The notes beneath the pieces were generated by a model that was not told where the DNA came from, ran no database searches, and saw nothing but the letters and a program-made list of their open reading frames with translations. From Clostridiales bacterium (GTDB lineage Bacteria; Bacillota_A; Clostridia; Oscillospirales; Acutalibacteraceae): a stretch of 64,000 bases of DNA. Position numbers and translations under genes: made by a program. Shown piece by piece: positions 42,929 to 50,498 of the stretch (position 1 is its first letter; each line of letters opens with the position of its first letter). The stretch spans positions 1 through 64,000 of the forward strand of contig VSOH01000306.1 of the NCBI GenBank assembly GCA_009774735.1. Reading direction: 5' to 3'.

Positions 42929-44791
42929 ATGAAGAAAATTCTCTTTATGGCGGCTATGGCTGCCTGCATGGGAGCAATGACCTCATGCTCACAGGAAGAA
43001 GACATCGTACCTTCTTCAAGTATTGACAGTAACACCATTGTGTTCGCAACTAACTCGCCAAAAGCGAAGCTGAAGACTCGCTCTGCTGAGACTGTCAACT
43101 CCATCAGCCAGTTTACAGTCAGTGCAGTAAACCCCGACAAAACTCCTTATTTCAGTGGGGTTCAGTTTAACTATAATGGAGGTCTGGGCGTCTTTCAGTC
43201 AGCCACATCTTACTATTGGCCTTTGAATAGTGCTCTCAGCTTCTATGCTATCAGCAAGCCTGGTTCTGTATCTCTCGATGACGACAATGTTCCTCATTAT
43301 GCTTATCAGAATTGGGCAGGTGAAACCGACCTTGTTGCAGCAACTGTCCTTACAGGTGAGAAGACTATCCCTTATCCTCTCATATTCCGGCACGTTCTTT
43401 CACAGATTTCTGTTAGTGCTGAAGCTAAGGATAAGTCAGAGGTGTTTACCTACAAGCTTGTGTCTGTGGAGATGACTACTCCTTGTGACGGTACTTACAG
43501 CTTTGCAGATGCAACTGGCGGTATGGGAACTTGGGAGATTGACAACACTTCAAGCAAGGAATACTCGTTTGCAGATGCTCTTCCTCTCACATTCAATGAG
43601 ACTGGTTCTGTAAACTCCGGCTCAACCTACTGGAACATTCTACCTGTCACCGATGGAAACATTACATTCAAGGTCGGTTATCAGGTATTCCAGAACGGCA
43701 AGATGATTGCAGATTTCACGGGAGCCAACGTGAAAACATGCAACGTTGAGAATCCGAACCATCTGTCTGGCAAGCGTTATGTGTATAACTTCCAACTCAC
43801 TCGTGACACCAACGATGTTATTACATTTACAACCTCTTTGGCAGATTGGGATGGTTCAACTGTTACCGACATTATGACATCAGACCCTTCCTTAACTTAT
43901 GTTACCTACGCTGATGGTAGCACAAAGTCTTTTGATATTACAGGCGTTATAGAGGTAACTGAATCGTCTGCTTATCTGACTCCTGCTACAGTCATTGACA
44001 ACGTCAAAGAAGCCGTTGAAGTGAAAATTGGCAACAAGGTAACAGAACTTGGCTACAAGTCATTTGCCGGTTGTCGTAAACTTAAGAAGATTGATATTCC
44101 TTCAAGTGTCACAAAGATAGGCACTTACGCTTTCTGTGATTGCCGTGTGCTTACTGACATCAACTTCTCTGAGGGTCTTCAGGAGATTGAAGAGAAAGCC
44201 TTTGGCTACCAGAATGGTTGGTGGTGTGGTTCCGCTGCAACAGAGCTTCATCTTCCAAAAGGTTTGAAGAAGATTGGCAAGAATGCATTTGCTGGTAGCG
44301 GTTTCATCACCGACCTCTATCTTCCTGATGGTTTGGAAGAAATCGGAGAACTTGCTTTTGCTCAGTGCAATAACCTTGAAACAGTAAGTATCCCTGCAAA
44401 CTGTATCGTTGGTTTGAATGCTTTTCGACAGGGTGACCAGACTCGTTGGAATGACAACATTCTTCCTGCAAAGACTTCTCTGAAGACTGCCATTTTCCGT
44501 GGTAAAGCTAAGTTCGACGGCCATTATGCAGTATTCTGGGGCTGCAAGAACCTCTCTACCATTAAGTATTATTCAACCGAGTTACCCGACTTTGGTACTT
44601 TGGAGGCTGACTACAACGCTTGGTCAAGTATCAACTCAACCGCAAGTATGGGTTGCAATACTCGTGAAGAAGGAACCAATGTGTTCTACGTTCCATCAGA
44701 TGCTACCTACACAGAGGATGATCTCGATTACAATCAGAAGGTTGTATTCCATCCTGACTACTGCGGATTCACTCTCAGCAAGACGCTCTAA
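42929..44791 (+). CDS. Fimbrillin-like lipoprotein with BspA-type leucine-rich repeats
   Basis: A 620-residue lipoprotein (lipobox AMTSCSQEE). The N-terminal 310 residues resemble the fimbrillin/Mfa-like domain: AVNPDKTPYFSGVQFNYNGG, YYWPLNSALSFYA and LSGKRYVYNFQLT. Residues about 325-560 are BspA-type LRR_5 repeats, for example LGYKSFAGCRKLKKIDIPSS, TKIGTYAFCDCRVLTDINFS and LEEIGELAFAQCNNLETVSI. This is a combined pilus-subunit plus adhesin layout. It is the last gene before a strong terminator. Confidence 0.83.
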   Translation: MKKILFMAAMAACMGAMTSCSQEEDIVPSSSIDSNTIVFATNSPKAKLKTRSAETVNSISQFTVSAVNPDKTPYFSGVQFNYNGGLGVFQSATSYYWPLNSALSFYAISKPGSVSLDDDNVPHYAYQNWAGETDLVAATVLTGEKTIPYPLIFRHVLSQISVSAEAKDKSEVFTYKLVSVEMTTPCDGTYSFADATGGMGTWEIDNTSSKEYSFADALPLTFNETGSVNSGSTYWNILPVTDGNITFKVGYQVFQNGKMIADFTGANVKTCNVENPNHLSGKRYVYNFQLTRDTNDVITFTTSLADWDGSTVTDIMTSDPSLTYVTYADGSTKSFDITGVIEVTESSAYLTPATVIDNVKEAVEVKIGNKVTELGYKSFAGCRKLKKIDIPSSVTKIGTYAFCDCRVLTDINFSEGLQEIEEKAFGYQNGWWCGSAATELHLPKGLKKIGKNAFAGSGFITDLYLPDGLEEIGELAFAQCNNLETVSIPANCIVGLNAFRQGDQTRWNDNILPAKTSLKTAIFRGKAKFDGHYAVFWGCKNLSTIKYYSTELPDFGTLEADYNAWSSINSTASMGCNTREEGTNVFYVPSDATYTEDDLDYNQKVVFHPDYCGFTLSKTL

Positions 44792-44814
44792 ACATTCTTC
44801 TTCATTACATGATT

Positions 44815-44851
44815 GCCTCACCTTAGGTTAAGCCTAAAGTGGGGCTTTTTT
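44815..44851 (+). terminator. Intrinsic terminator ending the long transfer operon
   Basis: GCCTCACCTTAGG pairs with CCTAAAGTGGGGC (two mismatches in 13) followed by TTTTTT. It separates the transfer operon from the cargo region. Confidence 0.9.
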
Positions 44852-44978
44852 CGCTTTAATTACATCCAAATACAAGACAAAGCCATCATAAAAGTTCAAA
44901 AATAGCAGAAAACACACGTTTTTCGTGCCTCCGTCAACAAAAATCAGCAGACAAATGACATTTTTATTGCGTAATTCT

Positions 44979-45008
44979 CAATTTTCTCGAAAAAAAATAT
45001 TAAATTTG
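44979..45008 (+). promoter_or_regulatory. Possible promoter for the XRE regulator
   Basis: TAAATTTG at 45001-45008 fits the -7 consensus and lies 30 bases before the start codon. The -33 region (about 44979) is not TTG, so this is a weak match. The rest of the 44852-45037 gap is AT-rich with no gene seen. Confidence 0.45.
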
Positions 45009-45037
45009 CACACAATAAAAATAAATAATGTGTCGCA

Positions 45038-45277
45038 ATGGATAGAAAACTCAATCGCATAAAAACAGCTTTGGTTGACAACGGCAAGACAAACAAGTGG
45101 CTTGCAGAACAATTAGGTAAAGACCCAGCCACAGTTAGCAAGTGGTGTACTAATGCTTGTCAGCCCTCTCTTGAGATGATGATTACTATCTCTAAGCTAC
45201 TCAAAGTTGATCTTAACGACCTTGTACGCATTGAGGCTGTTCCAGACCCAATCATCAAGGAAACGTCTGAGGATTAA
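45038..45277 (+). CDS. XRE-family HTH regulator
   Basis: A 79-residue Cro/C1-type DNA-binding protein: KTNKWLAEQLGKDPATVSKW, then PSLEMMITISKLLKVDLNDL, is the five-helix HTH_3 core. It is the first gene of the cargo block and probably represses itself and the following cassette. Confidence 0.85.
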   Translation: MDRKLNRIKTALVDNGKTNKWLAEQLGKDPATVSKWCTNACQPSLEMMITISKLLKVDLNDLVRIEAVPDPIIKETSED

Positions 45278-45307
45278 ATCAAACAGTCACAGTAAAAACA
45301 TTACGAT

Positions 45308-45523
45308 ATGAGTTGCAATAACATAGATTTCGTAACATACTGCATCGGCAATCTCTCACGCCGATTGAATATGAGTGCCGTTGAGGTGTATCGCCGCCTC
45401 AAACAGTCTGGTATTCTGACCGGCTACATCGTGCCAAGCTACGATGTGCTCCACACCTTTGGTAAAGAGTATCTGATGGAAGACCTCACCGAATACATGA
45501 GGGAGAAAGGAGTGCTGGCATAA
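45308..45523 (+). CDS. DUF3791 protein
   Basis: A 71-residue protein with the DUF3791 pattern: DFVTYCIGNLSRRLNMSAVE, VYRRLKQSGILTGYIVPSYD and the final VLHTFGKEYLMEDLTEYMRE. DUF3791 genes usually accompany DUF3990 genes. Its stop overlaps the next start by one base. A role as antitoxin or partner of the DUF3990 protein is inferred from the pairing. Confidence 0.8.
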   Translation: MSCNNIDFVTYCIGNLSRRLNMSAVEVYRRLKQSGILTGYIVPSYDVLHTFGKEYLMEDLTEYMREKGVLA

Positions 45524-45993
45524 TGGAAGTATATCACGCATCAACCGTTGTCGTGGAGTCTCCCGACACTACACATAGCCGTGCTTTCCTTGATTTCGGT
45601 CCAGGATTCTATGTCACCACTTTGCAAGAACAGGCGGTGAAATATGGAGCACGTTTTACTAATCGTGGCAAAGAAGCAATTCTCAACATCTACGAACTTG
45701 CAGATGACCTTTCTCAATGGAAGATTATTGAGTTCAAGCGTTACGATGAAGTGTGGCTCGACTTCGTGACAGAATGTCGCCAAGGTAGAGTTGTCGGTGA
45801 CTATGATATTGTCATCGGCGGTATTGCCAATGACAAGGTGTTCCGTACTGTTGACCTCTATTTCGCAGGTGACATCTCAAAGGAAGAATGTCTTCGCCGC
45901 CTTATCTTTGAGGAACCCAACAACCAGATTTGCATCCGCTCACAGCAGGTACTCAACGAAAGTCTAACCTTCAAAAGTTCTCAACGCCTATGA
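45523..45993 (+). CDS. DUF3990 protein, possible ADP-ribosyltransferase-fold toxin
   Basis: A 156-residue protein with the DUF3990 pattern: MEVYHAST (His), SRAFLDFGPGFYVTTLQEQA (the conserved LDFG-x-GFY-x-T-T), and a later DYDIVIGGIANDKV region. The arrangement His, then Tyr/Phe-x-T-T, then a downstream acidic region is like ADP-ribosyltransferase folds, and DUF3990 has been discussed as a toxin or modifying enzyme of that type. Flanked on both sides by DUF3791 genes with overlapping starts and stops, so the three are translationally coupled. Confidence 0.78.
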   Translation: MEVYHASTVVVESPDTTHSRAFLDFGPGFYVTTLQEQAVKYGARFTNRGKEAILNIYELADDLSQWKIIEFKRYDEVWLDFVTECRQGRVVGDYDIVIGGIANDKVFRTVDLYFAGDISKEECLRRLIFEEPNNQICIRSQQVLNESLTFKSSQRL

Positions 45994-46223
45994 ACCCAAT
46001 GCACGATGAAGCCTTCCACGCCATCCTCGAAGCAAAGTACGCTCGTATCATCAATGAGATTAGCGAGATGCACAGCGTGAGTCTTGAAGAAGCTATGGAC
46101 ATTTTCTACAACTCTCCGCTACTTCCTCTCCTCGAAGAAGGAATTGCCGACCTTCATTGCCGAAGCGACAAGTATCTGGCTGAAGAGATTTGGCGAGAAC
46201 GAGAAGAAATAAAGAACGATTGA
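45990..46223 (+). CDS. Second DUF3791 protein
   Basis: A 77-residue protein starting at 45990 inside the stop of the DUF3990 gene (ATGA). It reads HDEAFHAILEAKYARIINEI, then SVSLEEAMDIFYNSPLLPLL, a DUF3791-like helical pattern. Two DUF3791 genes of differing sequence around one DUF3990 gene form a sandwich. Confidence 0.7.
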   Translation: MNPMHDEAFHAILEAKYARIINEISEMHSVSLEEAMDIFYNSPLLPLLEEGIADLHCRSDKYLAEEIWREREEIKND

Positions 46224-46228
46224 AAACA

Positions 46229-46972
46229 ATGAACAAACTCACAACATTCCTCATTGATGAGCAGCAGGCACATCGCAAGGGAGGACTCTACCATAAGACT
46301 CAGGTGCAGCTCGCCTACAACAGTAATCGCATTGAAGGCTCGAAGCTGACCGAGGAGCAGACACGCTACATCTTTGAGACACGCACAATCGGCTTCAAGG
46401 ATCAGGAAGCCGTGCCTGTGGATGACATCATCGAGACAACCAACCACTTCGTTGCTTTCGACTACCTCCTCCGCACCATCGAAGAGCCTTTGACAGAAGC
46501 TGTCATCAAGGAGTTCCATCGCATCCTCAAAACTGGTACTGCCGATGCACAGAAATCGTACTTCAATGTGGGTGACTACAAGAAACTGGCAAACGAAGTT
46601 GGTGGCCGCGAAACCTGCAAACCAGCTGTTGTTGCCCAGGAGATGCAATCGCTGCAAGAATGGTATCATGCTCAGAAGGACATAACCATCCACACCCTCG
46701 CTGAATACCATTGGCGCTTCGAGAGCATCCACCCATTCCAGGATGGCAACGGACGTGTCGGTCGCCTCATTCTTTTCCGCGAATGCCTCCGTCATGGCAT
46801 CATGCCATTCGTCATCGACAATGAGCACAAGATGTACTACTACCGAGGCTTATCCGAGTTCAAGCAAACTCCCGGATTCCTCGTCGGCACCATGCAATCA
46901 GCACAAGACGTGTACGAAGCATGGATAAAGTACTTCAACGAAGAATTGTTGGAAGGGTTGAAGGTGGAATGA
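46229..46972 (+). CDS. Fic-family protein (AMP transferase type)
   Basis: A 247-residue Fic protein. The active-site motif HPFQDGNGRVGR starts at His 168, so the catalytic residues are complete. Near the N-terminus SNRIEG (Ser 32 to Gly 37) matches the inhibitory (S/T)-x-x-x-E-(G/N) motif, so it is autoinhibited in the N-terminal (class II) manner. The start at 46229 is preferred because the frame upstream lies inside the previous gene. Fic proteins modify target proteins, commonly with AMP. It follows the DUF3791 cassette by 5 bases. Confidence 0.9.
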   Translation: MNKLTTFLIDEQQAHRKGGLYHKTQVQLAYNSNRIEGSKLTEEQTRYIFETRTIGFKDQEAVPVDDIIETTNHFVAFDYLLRTIEEPLTEAVIKEFHRILKTGTADAQKSYFNVGDYKKLANEVGGRETCKPAVVAQEMQSLQEWYHAQKDITIHTLAEYHWRFESIHPFQDGNGRVGRLILFRECLRHGIMPFVIDNEHKMYYYRGLSEFKQTPGFLVGTMQSAQDVYEAWIKYFNEELLEGLKVE

Positions 46973-46994
46973 CAAGAAATAAAACTATTGGTTT

Positions 46995-49900
46995 ATGAAA
47001 CTAAGACGAACACTCATCGACAACTCGCCTGAAGGCTACAATATGACCGAAGTCCTCAAGCAGTGTCTTAAAGATACGAACATCACAGAGGTCTGTATCG
47101 CTACAGGCTTCTGGGATTTGAGAGGTACAGCCCTTGTGTATGATGAACTTGCAGAGTTCCTCCAACGTGAGGGTGCAAAATTCCGTCTGCTTATTGGCAA
47201 AGACCCTTACCTCTATTCCGGCGATACAGAAAGCTTCACCAAAGGACGCTACGATAAGCAAGAACAAGCATGGCGTGTTGACCTAGACAAGTTTGCGGCT
47301 CAGGAGCAGTATGTCAAGACGGTTCAGTTGCTCGTTGATAACCTTAAAGACAAGGACGATGAGAAGTTTCAGATTCAAATTTACCGTCCTGAAGGAGAAC
47401 TGAAAGATCAGTTCCTGCACTCCAAGTGTTTCATCTTCAAAGGCTACGACAACGAAGAGGAATGTCCTGTAGGTTATGGTATCATCGGTAGCACAAATTT
47501 CACTCAGCGTGGCATGGAAGGTAACTCAGAGTTAAACACGCTTGAAATCAATGCCCGTGATGTTATCTCGCTCGATCCTGAGTTCAAGAAAGACCGCACC
47601 CATCTTATGTGGTTCAACGAGAAGTGGCAGGATTCTGTGACTTGGGAGGAAGAGTTCCTCTTGCAAATCACACAGTCGCAAATGGCACCCGAGATTACTA
47701 TTCCTGAGCCAGAGCCGGAAGAGGATGCAGACGCACCTCTTACACCATACGAATTGTATATCAAGCTGCTACAATACAAGTTCAACGATATTGTTGACAT
47801 TGACATGACCCATCAGGTCGAAAGCTATCTGCCCAAACATTTTGACCTCCTTCAGTACCAAACAGATGCTGTAAAGCAATGCTATGGTATCATGCAGGAA
47901 CACGGAGGATTCATGCTTGCCGACGTTGTAGGTCTTGGTAAAACAGTAGTAGGCACTATGCTCATTAAGCATTTCCTCAGTGTGCCCGACAAAGATGACC
48001 GAGAACATCAGGTGCTAATTGTCACGCCACCTGCCATCAAAAAAGGCTGGATTGACACAATTGAGGAATTTGACAAAGACCGTGAGGACAAGATCGCTTC
48101 GCACATTGACTTCATAACTACTGGCAGTATAGGCAAACTTATAGACGATGACGAAAACGATGACGATGACTGTGATTCTGGCAGCTTCGAGACAGAGCTA
48201 CAACAGAAGAACTATGGTTTGATAGTCATTGACGAAAGCCACAAGTTCCGCAACAGTAGCACCTCGATGTACAAGAACATCGACACGCTCATCAGCAATA
48301 TCTGGGAGAACACTGGCAACTATCCATACATTGGTTTGCTGAGTGCCACACCTCAAAACAATCGCCCGGAGGATTTGAAGAACCAAATCTATCTCTTTGA
48401 GCGCAATCACACCGACAGTACACTTCGCAAGGCAAATGGCGGCAACATCGAGTCGTTCTTTGCAGATGTGAATGGTCGTTACACCGAACTTATCTCTCCA
48501 AAGTATAACGACCCAAAGTCCGAAGACTACATTCCACGTACAGACGATGAGCGCAAGTCGTTGCTAAAGGAAATCTCTACAGAAATCCGCAAGTACATAC
48601 TAGAAGACATTCTTGTTCGTCGCACACGTACCGATGTCAAGAATCACTATAGCAAGCAGAATGGCGAACCTCTATTGAAGTTCCCATCTGTAGCAGCCCC
48701 TGAGAGTTTGAAATACGTACTCTCCGGCAATCTGCCCGAGCTCTTTGCCAGCACGATGAACTTCATCAACCCAGATGAGGAAATGGCTGTCAGCAAACGT
48801 TTGGGGTATTTCCGTTATCGTGCAATTGAGTACCTTAACGACACAACGCATCGTAAGCTCTACGAAGGTCGTAACATTGAGGTAGAACGTGTGGCTGACC
48901 AGTTAGCAAAGATTATGCAGGTATTACTTGTAAAACGTCTTGAGAGTTCGTTCGATGCATTCAAGGAGTCACTTGGCAACCTGCTGCAATACACCAAGAA
49001 CATGATTGATATGTGGAATCATGACTGCATCTTCATCTGTCCGCAGATAAATGTCAACGCAGAGTTTGACCTCGAAGCCTATCCCGACCGAACATTTGCT
49101 GATCGTGCCGAAGCTATCCGAAAGAAGATTCAGAAACTGAATGATGAAGGTCGTAACCAGAAACAGAGCAATCGCGAATACACCCAAGCAGACTTCAATC
49201 CTGAGTATATCGAAAAGTTGGAGCGCGACCGTGACCTCTTGCAGAGCTACGTCATGAAGTGGAAAGATGTGGAGGATCCAAAGAAGAAGGTATTCCGTAA
49301 GTCTTTGCGCAAACTCCTTCCTGAGAATGAGCCTAACAAGAAACTGGTCATCTTCACCGAGTCAGTAGATACACTCCGCAGCATAGAGCGTGTTGTAAGG
49401 GACGAAGATTTCTCTGTACTCACAGTTACGGCAAAAGACCGCAACGACAAGCAGCAGAAGATACAGGAGAACTTTGATGCCAACTACAAAGGCGAACATC
49501 GCAATGACTACCAGGTAATCATTACCACCGATGTACTGGCAGAGGGTATCAACCTGCATCGTGCTTACACTATCATCAACTACGACACTCCATGGAATGC
49601 CACACGTCTGATGCAGCGCATAGGTCGTGTCAACCGTATCGGTTCTGAGGCAGAACAGGTTTATGTCTATAACTTCATGCCAAGTGCGGAGGGCGATGAT
49701 AAGATTCGTCTTGTCAATCGCGCCTACACCAAGATACAGTCATTCCACACACTCTTTGGTGAAGATGCACAGGTGTTTACAGATAATGAGGAGGTGGCTC
49801 ACTATGAGCTCGACCTTAACAAGATGGTTGACGGTGAGGAGTCACCAATGATGAAGTACATCAGCGAACTCAAGGCATACAAGACTGCACATCCGAAGCG

Positions 49901-50483
49901 TTATGACGCAATTCTCAACAAGGCAGAAGGTCTTGAAGTTGCAACAGATGCTGCACCACACGAATCCCTTTTCCTCATTCGCAACAAGGCAACTCGTGGC
50001 ATGTACGTTTCTTTGGGAGCAGACGGCAGCAAGCAGATGCTATCTCTCACAGACATGTTCGACCACTTCCGTACTTCTGAAGAAGCCGTAGCAACAGAAC
50101 TTCCTGCTGATAGCGAGGAGCAGAAGCGCAAGGCTGAACGCACATTCAGACGCGAGTTCAACAACATGCGTCTGCGTCCTCTACAGCACAAGATGGACGA
50201 TGCCCGTAACATCTTGGTGGCAATACAGAGTCGTTATACAAATCTCTCCGACACTACCAAGTCATGTCTCTCTGATGCTCGCGAACTGATAGATAAGGGC
50301 AATGTGGATATTTGCAGAAGCATCCTTAAGATAGGCGAATACCTGCAAATTGTGGAACCACAACTGTTACCTCTCACTATCGAAGAAATAGAAAACTACA
50401 TACAGGGCAAACTTCACAACCTCGACATGCAGTTGCAGGATGCATACGGCAAGGGTGAAATTGTGATGGCTCTTTACCGATAA
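46995..50483 (+). CDS. PLD-nuclease plus SNF2-type helicase
   Basis: An 1162-residue protein. The N-terminal part (about 1-210) is a phospholipase-D-type nuclease domain: FLHSKCFIF (His 142, Lys 144) and GSTNFTQRG near residue 164. A SNF2/superfamily-2 helicase follows: Walker A VVGLGKT (about 310-316), DEAH box VIDESHKF (about 410), then the C-terminal RecA domain with TDVLAEGINLHRA (about 844) and QRIGRVNRIGS (about 873). PLD nucleases paired with SF2 helicases are known in ATP-dependent restriction systems such as NgoAVII and CglI. The methylase gene follows 15 bases downstream. Confidence 0.9.
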   Translation: MKLRRTLIDNSPEGYNMTEVLKQCLKDTNITEVCIATGFWDLRGTALVYDELAEFLQREGAKFRLLIGKDPYLYSGDTESFTKGRYDKQEQAWRVDLDKFAAQEQYVKTVQLLVDNLKDKDDEKFQIQIYRPEGELKDQFLHSKCFIFKGYDNEEECPVGYGIIGSTNFTQRGMEGNSELNTLEINARDVISLDPEFKKDRTHLMWFNEKWQDSVTWEEEFLLQITQSQMAPEITIPEPEPEEDADAPLTPYELYIKLLQYKFNDIVDIDMTHQVESYLPKHFDLLQYQTDAVKQCYGIMQEHGGFMLADVVGLGKTVVGTMLIKHFLSVPDKDDREHQVLIVTPPAIKKGWIDTIEEFDKDREDKIASHIDFITTGSIGKLIDDDENDDDDCDSGSFETELQQKNYGLIVIDESHKFRNSSTSMYKNIDTLISNIWENTGNYPYIGLLSATPQNNRPEDLKNQIYLFERNHTDSTLRKANGGNIESFFADVNGRYTELISPKYNDPKSEDYIPRTDDERKSLLKEISTEIRKYILEDILVRRTRTDVKNHYSKQNGEPLLKFPSVAAPESLKYVLSGNLPELFASTMNFINPDEEMAVSKRLGYFRYRAIEYLNDTTHRKLYEGRNIEVERVADQLAKIMQVLLVKRLESSFDAFKESLGNLLQYTKNMIDMWNHDCIFICPQINVNAEFDLEAYPDRTFADRAEAIRKKIQKLNDEGRNQKQSNREYTQADFNPEYIEKLERDRDLLQSYVMKWKDVEDPKKKVFRKSLRKLLPENEPNKKLVIFTESVDTLRSIERVVRDEDFSVLTVTAKDRNDKQQKIQENFDANYKGEHRNDYQVIITTDVLAEGINLHRAYTIINYDTPWNATRLMQRIGRVNRIGSEAEQVYVYNFMPSAEGDDKIRLVNRAYTKIQSFHTLFGEDAQVFTDNEEVAHYELDLNKMVDGEESPMMKYISELKAYKTAHPKRYDAILNKAEGLEVATDAAPHESLFLIRNKATRGMYVSLGADGSKQMLSLTDMFDHFRTSEEAVATELPADSEEQKRKAERTFRREFNNMRLRPLQHKMDDARNILVAIQSRYTNLSDTTKSCLSDARELIDKGNVDICRSILKIGEYLQIVEPQLLPLTIEEIENYIQGKLHNLDMQLQDAYGKGEIVMALYR

Positions 50484-50498
50484 AACTACACTACAACA

